Source of the DNA: Streptosporangium saharense
Lineage (GTDB): Bacteria > Actinomycetota > Actinomycetes > Streptosporangiales > Streptosporangiaceae
Direction of reading: 5' to 3'
NCBI RefSeq assembly: GCF_014203715.1
Contig: NZ_JACHJP010000002.1
Location: 496,001 to 560,000, forward strand
DNA: 64,000 nucleotides
Each line of letters begins with the position of its first letter. Positions within the stretch are counted from its first letter, which is position 1. Under the pieces are notes generated by a model. That model did not search any database, was not told the DNA's origin, and saw only the letters and a program-made list of their open reading frames with translations. The position numbers were made by a program, and so were the translations under genes. Below, one piece after another: positions 56,133 to 64,000 of this stretch.

Positions 56133-57125
56133 TCAGCCCGGCAGACGGCCCGTCTGCGGGGCGAAGTGGGCGCGCACCTTCCCGCGCCACAGCTCGTAGG
56201 CGGGCAGCCCGTCGGCGCCCCGCTCCACGGCCGAGTCGTCGGCGAGCGCCACCGCGGCCTCGGCCGTCAGGTCCGCCAGTGCCCAGGCTGCCGTCTCGGT
56301 GTGCGGCGGCACGAAACCCGCGTGGTGGCGCGCCTTGGTCGCGAAGACGACGCCCTGGGCCAGCTCGGCCCCGTGCTCGGCGGCCCCCCTGCGCAGCGCG
56401 GCCAGGTCCTCCGGCTCGGCCCCGCCCGCGAACGCCGCGGCCAGCCCGACCCCGCTCCACAGGTCCGCCTGACGGTGCCCGGCGAAGCGCCCGACCGCGG
56501 CCGTGACGCCGTCGGGACGGCCCCCGTGGATGAACCACAGCGCCCGCCCGACCCCCTGGTCGGACGCCCGCAGGAAGTAGTCCGGCGCCCCCTCCCACGG
56601 GTAGGGCGTGGGAGTGCGCTGCTCGTCCACCCAGCGCGCGGTGTCGAAGTAGGCGCGGTCGAAGCCGTACCCGTCCACGGCCAGCCAGCTCATCGTCGGG
56701 TGGTACGGCAGGCCCGTCAGGTCGGGCATCGCCTTACCCCACAGGACCCTCGGCAGCCGCGCGAGCGCGAACCCGATGCCGATGTAGGTCAGGAAGAGGT
56801 GCGGCCTGCCGGGACCGAGCAGCAGGTCACGGGTGCGGTGGCCACGGCCGCCGCCCATCGCGTCCAGGACGGTGAAGGCCATCGTCGCGCCCTCGTAGGC
56901 GAAGCCGCGCAGCTCCTGCTCGACCATCGCGAGCCTGCGCTCGACCTCCCACTGGTCCCGCGCGTTGATCCCCCACTCGAACCCGCAGACCACCGCCTGC
57001 GGAATCGCCTCAAGGCGCCGGGTGGCCTCCGAGGGGGTGACCGGGAAGCCGCGCCCCGCGAAGGTCACCTCGGCCAGGGAGGGCGCGAGCACCAGGCTGC
57101 GCAGCGATCCGAAGACGGTGGGCAT
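56133..57125 (-). CDS. Second DUF1702 protein (E2-like by position)
   Basis: 330 residues with clear similarity to the neighbouring E3: FAYEGATMAFTVLDAM, YIGIGFALARLPRVLWG, DGYGFDRAYFDTARWV and SGVGLAAAFAGGA correspond segment by segment. It is upstream of E3 on the same strand with a 222-bp gap. In the cassette order I recall, E2 precedes E3, so this may be the E2 equivalent. The ATG at 57125 has GGGAGG; an ATG at 57155 is less likely. Confidence 0.88.
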   Translation of the reverse strand: MPTVFGSLRSLVLAPSLAEVTFAGRGFPVTPSEATRRLEAIPQAVVCGFEWGINARDQWEVERRLAMVEQELRGFAYEGATMAFTVLDAMGGGRGHRTRDLLLGPGRPHLFLTYIGIGFALARLPRVLWGKAMPDLTGLPYHPTMSWLAVDGYGFDRAYFDTARWVDEQRTPTPYPWEGAPDYFLRASDQGVGRALWFIHGGRPDGVTAAVGRFAGHRQADLWSGVGLAAAFAGGAEPEDLAALRRGAAEHGAELAQGVVFATKARHHAGFVPPHTETAAWALADLTAEAAVALADDSAVERGADGLPAYELWRGKVRAHFAPQTGRLPG

Positions 57126-57240
57126 GGGACCTCCCTGCTCGGGTGACCCTTTCATGCTCCCTTCCGGGAGGTCGTGACGCATCTCCTGGATTGCGGCGCC
57201 ACGGAAGACGGATCGCGTCATTCCTCTCCCCCGCACGCGT

Positions 57241-57281
57241 GCGGCCCGGGGCGCACCCGTCATGGGCGCGCCCCGGGCCGC
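57241..57281. terminator. Terminator-like hairpin
   Basis: Perfect 14-bp arms GCGGCCCGGGGCGC / GCGCCCCGGGCCGC lie 12 bp after the stop of the DinB-like gene on the minus strand, separating it from the cluster genes. There is no U-tract. Confidence 0.7.
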
Positions 57282-57292
57282 GTGGGAGCGCG

Positions 57293-58096
57293 CTAGCGTC
57301 CCGTGGTCGCGAACTGTCCGGGTGTACGGCCCTGCCCCGCGGGCCCCCGGTAGGCCTGGGCGATGTCCAGCCACCGGTCCGCCTCGGCCCCGGAGGCGGT
57401 CAGCGCCAGGTCGTCCCGGTGCCTGCGCCTGACCACGAGCAGGCAGAAGTCGTGGGCCGGGCCGGTGATCCGCTGCGTGGCGTCCTTCGGCCCGAAGGCC
57501 CACAGCTCGCCCGAGGGCGCGGTCAGCTCGAAGCGGAACTCCTCGGCGGGCGGCGTCAGCCCCCGCGCCTGGTAGCCGAAGTCCCTGGTCAGGGTGGCGA
57601 ACCACGCCAGGTGCCCGATCCTGTCCGTCGGCTCCCGCCGTACACCTAGGGCGTCCGCGATGTCCTGGCCGTGGCCGAACAGCTCCATGTATCCGGCGCA
57701 GCCGAGCACGGCGGGCGGCAGCGGCCTGACCAGCCACGGCACGGTCTGGTCCTCGGGAACCGCGGCGAGCGCCTTGAGCGAGGACTCACGCCCGGCCCGC
57801 CAGCGGGCCAGCAGCGTCTCCGGCGGGTCGTTCAGATACTCCGCGAGGGCGGCGTTCACCGCCCCGTCGAAGTCCCGGCTCGCCCGCGCGGCCATCGCCC
57901 CGAACGTCTCGGGGTCGGAGGCCGCCAGCTCCGCCAGGCGGAAGATGAAGGTGAGGTGCGCGATCTGGTGCCTGATCGTCCATCCGGGCGCGGGGGTGGG
58001 CAGCGCCCACCCGTCGGCGCCGAGGCCCTCGACCAGGCGGTCGAGCTCCTCGCCCTCCGCGGTCAGATCGGAGATCACGTCCTGCAGCTGGGTCAC
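57293..58096 (-). CDS. TIGR03084-like metal-binding (DinB/MDMPI-fold) protein
   Basis: 267 residues. The N-terminal region has WTIRHQIAHLTF and the middle ELFGHGQDIADALG, typical of DinB/maleylpyruvate-isomerase N-terminal folds in which three histidines bind a metal. Actinobacterial members are often thiol-dependent enzymes using mycothiol, but this subgroup has no defined substrate. A terminator hairpin separates it from the core genes, so cluster membership is uncertain. Confidence 0.82.
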   Translation of the reverse strand: MTQLQDVISDLTAEGEELDRLVEGLGADGWALPTPAPGWTIRHQIAHLTFIFRLAELAASDPETFGAMAARASRDFDGAVNAALAEYLNDPPETLLARWRAGRESSLKALAAVPEDQTVPWLVRPLPPAVLGCAGYMELFGHGQDIADALGVRREPTDRIGHLAWFATLTRDFGYQARGLTPPAEEFRFELTAPSGELWAFGPKDATQRITGPAHDFCLLVVRRRHRDDLALTASGAEADRWLDIAQAYRGPAGQGRTPGQFATTGR

Positions 58097-58226
58097 GTGC
58101 CTGTCCTCTCACAGGGGAAACTCGCAGGGGGAAAGTGGGTTGGCCAAGCACCTCACCGCGGCGGCGCGTTCTGCCCCAGCATGCATCGGCGCGAACCTGC
58201 TGTCTTCTCCCTGTGTGCTGTCCGGG

Positions 58227-61200
58227 TCAGGCGCAGGGCGGCTCGTAGGGCATGTCGGGGAAGTGGCGTCCCCACTCGGCGCGGGTGATCCTGGGGTGCG
58301 CGACGGCGCAGACCAGGGCGGCGGCGCGTTCGGGGGCGATCTCCCACATGCGGACCGTGTGGTCGCGGCCCGCGGTGGCCAGGGTGTGGCCGTCCGGGGA
58401 GAAGGCGAGCGCGTGGACCCCCTCGGTGTGGCCGTTGAGGGTGGCCAACTCCACGGGCAGGCGCGGGTCGGCCGTGTCCCACAGCCGCACCGTGTGGTCG
58501 GCCCCCGCCGTGGCCAGGGTGCGTCCCCCCGGGCCGAACGCCACGGCGTAGACGGTGTCGGTGTGCGGGGTCAACGTGGACAGGGGCCGTGCGCCGCCGG
58601 GCCGGGAGACGTCCCACAGCCTGGCGGTGCGGTCGAAGCCCGAGCTGGCCAGCGTCGTGCCGTCCGGGGAGAAGGCCACCGCGTTCACCCCGTCGGTGTG
58701 CCCCGCCAGCGACGCCACCGGCCCCGGCCGCTCAGGGCGGGAGACGTCCCACAGCCGCACCGTACGGTCCCAGCTCCCGGTGGCCAGGGTGTGCCCGTCC
58801 GGCGAGAAGGCGACCGCGTTGACGCCGTCGGTGTGGCCGGTCAGCGACGCCACCCGCCGTGGCAGCTCTGGCAGGGAGACGTCCCACAGCCGCACGGCGC
58901 GGTCGAGTCCCGCCGTGGCCAGCAGGCGGCCGTCCGGGGAGAAGGCGACCGCGTTGACGTTGTCGGCGAAGTCCGTGAGTGTCGCCAGGGCCCTCGGATG
59001 GAGCAGGTCGGTGACCTCCCACAGCCGCACCGCGCGGTCGTAGCCCGCCGTGGCCAGGACCCGGCCCCCGGGGGCGAAGGCGAGCCCGCACACCGAGCCC
59101 CGGTGCGCGGTCAGCTCGCTCAGCGCCCTCGGCCTGAAGGGGTCCGCGACGTCCCACAGCCATGCCGTACGGTCCCACCCCCCGCTGGCCAGGGCGCGCC
59201 TGTCGGGACTGAACGCGACCGAGCAGACCGCGTCGCGGTGCGCGGCGAGCACGGGACCCGGCAGGTCCCACACCCAGACGGTGTGGTCGTCGCTCGCGCT
59301 GGCCAGGCTTCTGCCGCCGGGCGCGAAGGCCACCGAGACGACCGCCCCCACCTGCCCGGACAGTACGACGGGCTCCCCCGCGCCGGGGTCGGCCACGTCC
59401 CACAGCCGCACCGTGCGGTCCAGGCTCGCGCTGGCCAGGTCGCGTCCTCCAGGGCCGAAGGCCACCGAGCGCACCACGTCCGTGTGACCGCGCAGGACGC
59501 GTCTCTCCCTGACCTCGCGGGGGTCGCCGGTGTCCCACAGCCGCACGGTGCGGTCCTGGCTCCCGCTGGCCAGCGAGTGCCCGTCCGGGCCGAACGCCAC
59601 CCACACGACCGGCGCCGTGTGACCGGTCAGCGTCGCCGTCTCGACGGGGGCGTCCGGCCGGGTGAGGTCCCACAGCCGAACCGTACGGTCCCACCCCGCG
59701 CTGGCCAGCGTGTGCCCGCGCGGGTCGAAGGCGACCGAGACGACGGCGTCGTCATGGCCGGTGATCGTGGCCAGCGGCCTGGGACGCGCGGGGTCGGCCA
59801 CGTCCCACAGCCGGACGGTGCGGTCGGTTCCCGCGCTGGCCAGCACCCGCCCGTCGGGACTGAACGCCACCGCGTTGACGTCGTCGGTGTGCCCGGCGAG
59901 GGTGACCGGCGGCGCGGGACGGCGCGGGTCGCCGACGTCCCACAGTCGCACCGTACGGTCCCACCCGGCGCTGGCCAGCGTGTGCCCGTCCGGGCTGAAC
60001 GCCACCGCGTTGACGTTACCCGTGTGCCCCGTCAGGACCGCGAGCGCCTCAGGGCGGTGCGGCTCGGTGAGGTCCCACAGCCGCACGGTGCGGTCGCGGC
60101 TCGCGCTGGCCAGCGTGTGCCCGTCGGGGCTGAAGACAACCGCGTTGACGTTGTCGGTGTGCCCGGTCAGGCGGGTGGCGTAGGGGGCGGCGAACGCGCT
60201 CAGCAAAGTGCCCCTGGCCTGCTCGGTCGGGACGAGCCGGTAGGCGGCGAGCCCGAGCTGGGCGGCCAGGGCGGGGTTGGTCGCGCGCAGCGCCGCGGCC
60301 TCGCCCGCGGCCTTCTGGGAGACGGCGATGTTGCGCTGCCGGGTGGCCGTGCCGTTGGCGTTGGCGGCGTAGACGACGGCGGTGACGGCCAGCACGAGCA
60401 GGACGGTGAGCGCGGCGACGAGCTGGCGCAGACGGCGGGTGTGGCGCCTGCCCGCGTCGCGCTCCGCGGCCCGCGCGGTCAGGCTGGCGTCGAGGAAGGC
60501 GCACTCCCTGGCGGTGAGCACGGCGTCGCCCGCCTCGGCCCAGCTCTGCGCCTGGGCGAGCCTGACCCCCCGGTAGAGGGCTCCGGGGTCGTGGCCGAGC
60601 GACTCCCACGTGTCGGTCGCCTCGGTGAGCCTGCGGTGGACGCGCAGCCCCTCGCGGTCCTCGGCGAGCCAGCCGCGCAGGCGGGGCCAGGCGCCGAGTA
60701 GTGCCTCGTGGGAGATCTCCACGGTCTCGCGGTCGAGGGTGATGAGCCGCGCCGCGGCCAGCCGTTCCAGGACGAACGGGGTGTCGGGGTCGTCGGAGTC
60801 GAGCTCGCGGCGGAAGACGGGCCGTTTGGTGTCCTCGGTGCCCTCCCCGAGGGCGGTCAGCCGCAGGAACAGGCTCTTGACCAGCCGCTGCCGCCGGGGG
60901 CCGAGGGTCGCGTAGAGCGACTCGGCCGTCTGCGCGAGCGCGCCGTACAGACCGCCCGCCGCCTGGAAGCCCGCCAGGGTCAGCGCGTTGCCCCTGCGCC
61001 TGCGCCAGGTCTCCAGTAGGGCGTGCGAGAGCGAGGGCAGCGTGCCCGCCTGCCCGTTCACCTGGGCCACGACGGTGGCCAGCAGCGCGGTCTCGACCGT
61101 GCAGCCCGCCCGGACCGCGGGCTGCACGACGGCGCGGCGCAGCTCGTCGGTGGTCATGGGGCCCACGGCGACCTGGGCGTCGGCCAGGGCCTCAACCAGG

Positions 61201-62066
61201 TCCGGGTGGCGGGTGCAGTGGGCGTAGAAGTCGGCGCGCACCCCGAGCACGATCCGGCAGCGGCTGTTGTCGGCCTCCGCCGCGGTGACCAGCGCCGCGA
61301 CGAACCGGCCGCGCTCCGTCTCGTCGTCGCAGAGGGTGAAGACCTCCTCGAACTGGTCGACGACCAGCAGCAGGTCGGTCCGCTCGGGCTCGTCGGCCAG
61401 GGCCTGGCGGACGATCCTGTGCAGGTTGCGCGGGTCGGCGGCCAGTTCGTCGTGCAGCCTGCCCGGGGTGCCCCCGGTGAGGCGGGCGAGCTGGATCGCG
61501 CACTCCTCAAGGGGGTGCGGCCCGGGGGTGAACAGCACCACGGGGCCTTCCTCGCCCTCCGCCCTCCTGCGCGGCAGCAGCCCGGCCCGCAGCAGTGAGG
61601 ACTTGCCCGCGCCCGAGGTGCCGAAGAGCGCGACCAGCCGCCGCCGCGCCAGGCGGGTCAGCAACTCCTCGACGAGCCGTTCGCGGCCGAAGAACCGGTC
61701 GGCGTCCTCACTGCGGAAGGCCGCCAGGCCGACGTAGGGCGGCTCCTGCCCTGCCGCGTCGTGCTCCCCGGCCTCCTGGGGGCCGGGTCCCGCGAGCTCC
61801 GCGGCCACCTCGTGCCAGTGTCGTTCCCACCACGCGCCGTCGCCCCCGCAGGCGTCCACGTAGGCCAGGGTCACCGCCAGGCTCGGCAGTTTCCTGCCCG
61901 CCGCCGCGCCGGACAGCGTCGCCACCGAGTAGTGCGCCCTGCGGGCCAGCAGCCGGTACGGCGGGCCACCCGCCCTCTCCCTCAGCTCGCGCAGCTCGGC
62001 CGCGAACCGCAGCAGCGCGCTGTCCCCCTCGTCCAGTGGTCGCTCGCCACGCGGCAGCGCCCCCAC
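58227..62066 (-). CDS. HTH-NTPase (nSTAND-type) protein with 14 WD40 repeats
   Basis: About 1279 residues. An N-terminal helix-turn-helix-like region (about 20-85) is followed by an NTPase domain with Walker A GTSGAGKSS and Walker B LLLVVDQFEE, a helical region, one membrane helix (RQLVAALTVLLVLAVTAVVY) and then 14 WD40 repeats of about 43 residues, enough for two seven-bladed propellers. Such proteins are signal-transduction ATPases; in actinomycetes their functions are mostly unknown. The GTG at 62066 follows GAGGG; the frame continues to an ATG at 62207. Confidence 0.88.
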   Translation of the reverse strand: MGALPRGERPLDEGDSALLRFAAELRELRERAGGPPYRLLARRAHYSVATLSGAAAGRKLPSLAVTLAYVDACGGDGAWWERHWHEVAAELAGPGPQEAGEHDAAGQEPPYVGLAAFRSEDADRFFGRERLVEELLTRLARRRLVALFGTSGAGKSSLLRAGLLPRRRAEGEEGPVVLFTPGPHPLEECAIQLARLTGGTPGRLHDELAADPRNLHRIVRQALADEPERTDLLLVVDQFEEVFTLCDDETERGRFVAALVTAAEADNSRCRIVLGVRADFYAHCTRHPDLVEALADAQVAVGPMTTDELRRAVVQPAVRAGCTVETALLATVVAQVNGQAGTLPSLSHALLETWRRRRGNALTLAGFQAAGGLYGALAQTAESLYATLGPRRQRLVKSLFLRLTALGEGTEDTKRPVFRRELDSDDPDTPFVLERLAAARLITLDRETVEISHEALLGAWPRLRGWLAEDREGLRVHRRLTEATDTWESLGHDPGALYRGVRLAQAQSWAEAGDAVLTARECAFLDASLTARAAERDAGRRHTRRLRQLVAALTVLLVLAVTAVVYAANANGTATRQRNIAVSQKAAGEAAALRATNPALAAQLGLAAYRLVPTEQARGTLLSAFAAPYATRLTGHTDNVNAVVFSPDGHTLASASRDRTVRLWDLTEPHRPEALAVLTGHTGNVNAVAFSPDGHTLASAGWDRTVRLWDVGDPRRPAPPVTLAGHTDDVNAVAFSPDGRVLASAGTDRTVRLWDVADPARPRPLATITGHDDAVVSVAFDPRGHTLASAGWDRTVRLWDLTRPDAPVETATLTGHTAPVVWVAFGPDGHSLASGSQDRTVRLWDTGDPREVRERRVLRGHTDVVRSVAFGPGGRDLASASLDRTVRLWDVADPGAGEPVVLSGQVGAVVSVAFAPGGRSLASASDDHTVWVWDLPGPVLAAHRDAVCSVAFSPDRRALASGGWDRTAWLWDVADPFRPRALSELTAHRGSVCGLAFAPGGRVLATAGYDRAVRLWEVTDLLHPRALATLTDFADNVNAVAFSPDGRLLATAGLDRAVRLWDVSLPELPRRVASLTGHTDGVNAVAFSPDGHTLATGSWDRTVRLWDVSRPERPGPVASLAGHTDGVNAVAFSPDGTTLASSGFDRTARLWDVSRPGGARPLSTLTPHTDTVYAVAFGPGGRTLATAGADHTVRLWDTADPRLPVELATLNGHTEGVHALAFSPDGHTLATAGRDHTVRMWEIAPERAAALVCAVAHPRITRAEWGRHFPDMPYEPPCA

Positions 62067-62435
62067 CCCCTCGGTCCGGCCCCCCGGTGCCCGCGCGAGG
62101 TGACGCCGGGAGACAACGGCCCGAGCCCCCCGCCGGGCTCTTCGACATTGGAACTCGCCCGGCGATTGTTGCACACGCCCCAACGGGCCGAAAGCCGATT
62201 TATCCACCCCTCAAATCAGACATGACAAACGGTAAACAAGCTGTCACAACACGTGTCAGGATCGGGGCGGCCAGCCGTACCCCATTGTTTTCCATTGTTT
62301 TCTGTTCACCGTCCCGTCACCGACGGAGAACAACAGCCGTGGGTTACAGCTTGAGCCGCCAACGCCGCGTGGCGGGTGTTCCCCGTCGTTTTCCACCGGC
62401 ATTCCAGGAAGCGGACGAAGAAAGAGGCGAAACCC
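62067..62435. other. Divergent intergenic region with tandem repeat
   Basis: AT-rich from about 62150 to 62310. It contains a perfect 10-bp tandem repeat, CCATTGTTTT twice (62282-62301), and probably promoters for both flanking genes. No gene was found here if the GTG start at 62066 is right. Confidence 0.5.
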
Positions 62436-63968
62436 ATGGACCCGTTGAGAGGACTCCCCGTCGTGGCCGCCCTGTGCGCGCTCACCGCCCTCCTGCCCGC
62501 CGCGGGCACGGCGCAGGCCGAGACGTCGTACTCGGTGGCGCGGCCGGTCGCGCTGGTGGCCGGGCAGGGCGACGGCGATATCAACCAGACGAAGACCAGG
62601 TTCGGCGTGCACGCCACCGACCTCGGTGTGATGTGGCGCGACAGCAGGGGCAGGGTGGCGGTCGCGTTCGGCGACACCTACGGCGAGGGCTGGTCGGGTG
62701 ACGGCGCCGGGCCCGAGAGCGCCGACTGGCGGTTCAACACGCTGGGCCACTCCGACGACACCGACCTCACCGACGGCATGCGCGTCGACTCGATGGTCAC
62801 CGACAGACCGGGGCACGCGCGGCAGATCCTGCCCGGAGACCCCACGGTGAACGAGGTGACCGTCATTCCCACGGCCGCGGTGAGCGTCGGCACGCGCGAC
62901 TACATCCACTACATGTCGGTGCGGAGCTGGGGCCAGGCGGGCACCTGGACGACCAACTACTCGGGCCTCGCCTTCTCCGACGACGGCGGGCAGACCTGGA
63001 CGAAGTCCCCCGTCGCGCGATGGGCCAACCAGGCCGGGGGCGACCGCTTCCAGATGGCCGCCATGGTCAGGCAGGGTGACCTCGTCTACGTCTTCGGCAC
63101 CCCCAGCGGCAGGTACGGCGACGCCTACCTGGCGCGGGTGCCCGGCTCACGGCTGCTCGAACCGTCCGCCTACGAGTACTGGACGGCCACCGGCTGGCAG
63201 GCGGGAGCGGCGGGCCGTACCGTCCCCGTCGTCGCGGGACCGGTGGCGGAGCTGTCAGTGCTGTACAGCTCCCACCTGCGCCGCTGGGTCGCCCTCCACC
63301 TCGACGAGCCCAGGACCGCGATCGTGATGCGGACCGCGCCGAGCCCGGCGGGACCGTGGACGGGCGGCCAGGTGGTCGCGCACTCGGCCGACCACCCCGG
63401 CCTCTACGGCGGGTTCCTCCACCCTGGCGGCGCAGACGGGCCCGACCTCTACTTCGCGATGTCGCGCTGGTCGCCCTACCACGTGCGGCTGATGCGGCTG
63501 CGCCTGGCCGACCTGCCGGTCAACCCCAACCTCGTCCAGGACGGGGGGTTCGAGGACCGTCCCTCGGGGTCCGGGCCCGCGCCGTGGGTCGTCAACGGCA
63601 GGGGCGGCGTCGACTACGCCAGGGGCAACGCTCGTTCGGGGGCGAACAACGGGTGGGTCGGCAACACCTCAGGCTGGAACGACCTGCACCAGAAGGTCGC
63701 CCTCACCCCGGGCAGGCGCTACCGGCTCAGCGGCTGGGCGCGCAGCTCCGGCACCACGAGCGAGGGCTACTTCGGGGTGCGCGGAGCCTCGGGGCAGGGA
63801 GTCGTCGCCGAGCGGAAGTTCGGCTCGCTGCCGGTCCACACCCGGCTGAGCGTCGACTTCACCGCCGGTGACGCCGGGGAGTTCGAGGTCTTCCTCGGCG
63901 GCTGGGCGGTGAACAACCAGGACTTCTGGATCCAGGCGGACGACATCTCCCTGGAGGAGCTGCCCTGA
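62436..63968 (+). CDS. Secreted DUF4185-like protein with C-terminal carbohydrate-binding-like domain
   Basis: 510 residues with a signal peptide ending at GTAQA (about 1-29). The main domain (about 35-360) is a beta-propeller-like DUF4185 type with repeated segments such as VAFGDTYGEGW and LAFSDDGGQTWTKSP. The C-terminal part (about 368-510; LVQDGGFEDRPSGSGPAPW) looks like a galactose-binding or CBM4-type jelly roll. The role is probably polysaccharide binding or cleavage outside the cell. The ATG at 62436 has AGAGG upstream. Confidence 0.82.
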   Translation: MDPLRGLPVVAALCALTALLPAAGTAQAETSYSVARPVALVAGQGDGDINQTKTRFGVHATDLGVMWRDSRGRVAVAFGDTYGEGWSGDGAGPESADWRFNTLGHSDDTDLTDGMRVDSMVTDRPGHARQILPGDPTVNEVTVIPTAAVSVGTRDYIHYMSVRSWGQAGTWTTNYSGLAFSDDGGQTWTKSPVARWANQAGGDRFQMAAMVRQGDLVYVFGTPSGRYGDAYLARVPGSRLLEPSAYEYWTATGWQAGAAGRTVPVVAGPVAELSVLYSSHLRRWVALHLDEPRTAIVMRTAPSPAGPWTGGQVVAHSADHPGLYGGFLHPGGADGPDLYFAMSRWSPYHVRLMRLRLADLPVNPNLVQDGGFEDRPSGSGPAPWVVNGRGGVDYARGNARSGANNGWVGNTSGWNDLHQKVALTPGRRYRLSGWARSSGTTSEGYFGVRGASGQGVVAERKFGSLPVHTRLSVDFTAGDAGEFEVFLGGWAVNNQDFWIQADDISLEELP

Positions 63969-64000
63969 CGCCGGGGCGTTGTCCATCGCTCGTTGTTCAC

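Noticed and set aside
58340-60180. Regularly spaced repeats considered as a CRISPR array
   Set aside because: The spacing is about 129 bp and the units are coding WD40 repeats in frame, not short repeats with unique spacers.
57594-60701. A 1035-codon plus-strand frame opposite the WD40 gene
   Set aside because: Its repeats simply mirror the WD40 repeats on the other strand; it has no recognisable domain or start signal.

Overview
The window is about 72% G+C, has short intergenic gaps, frequent GTG starts and many 1-4 bp overlaps between stop and start codons. It looks like the chromosome of a filamentous actinomycete, most plausibly of the Streptosporangiales (the family-level placement is inference). 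No rRNA, complete tRNA, CRISPR array or intact insertion sequence was found.

Layout. 1-9.0 kb: the end of an unidentified gene, a PaaX-type regulator, and a complete leftward Kdp potassium-uptake operon (small ORF, kdpF, kdpA, kdpB, kdpC, kdpD, kdpE). 9.1-11.4 kb: a membrane protein with a NarL/DesK-type two-component pair. 11.7-15.4 kb: two rightward ABC exporter half-transporters that look like an asymmetric heterodimer. 15.4-18.9 kb: a large secreted protein joining an M4 metallopeptidase, an M28 aminopeptidase and a P domain. 19.5-25.0 kb: small secreted proteins, a LysR regulator, a Mrr-like membrane protein, and a lone response regulator with a nearby histidine kinase.

25.1-57.1 kb: the main feature, an enediyne-type biosynthetic gene cluster. 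Its diagnostic core is a leftward run of DUF1702 protein, E3 (DUF1702), E4 (UnbV/ASPIC-like), E5 (UnbU-like), the iterative enediyne polyketide synthase PKSE (KS-AT-ACP-KR-DH-PPTase, 1932 aa) and thioesterase E10. Coupled behind these are a flavin reductase and a cytochrome P450. Around the core are a SgcJ/EcaC NTF2-like protein, an HpaB/SgcC-type flavin hydroxylase, an A-PCP didomain with an MbtH protein, alpha-ketoacid dehydrogenase E1alpha/E1beta/E2 genes, an acetyl-type acyl-CoA carboxylase beta subunit, an NAD-dependent epimerase/reductase, a carotenoid-oxygenase-like protein, a DUF5987-like/GMC oxidoreductase pair, an AhpD-like protein, a His/Glu-rich membrane protein, and TetR and AraC regulators. 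PKSE with E10 would make the polyene precursor; E2-E5, the P450, the flavin reductase and the GMC enzyme would be warhead tailoring candidates. The A-PCP, hydroxylase and ketoacid dehydrogenase would be candidates for a peripheral group. The exact product cannot be deduced.

57.3-64 kb: a DinB/TIGR03084-like protein, a large HTH-NTPase-WD40 signalling protein with 14 WD repeats, and a secreted DUF4185-like protein with a C-terminal carbohydrate-binding-like domain.

Non-coding highlights: a 157-bp MITE-like element inserted exactly at the adjoining stop codons of two convergent genes, several strong terminator hairpins between convergent genes, and several palindromes that look like operators.
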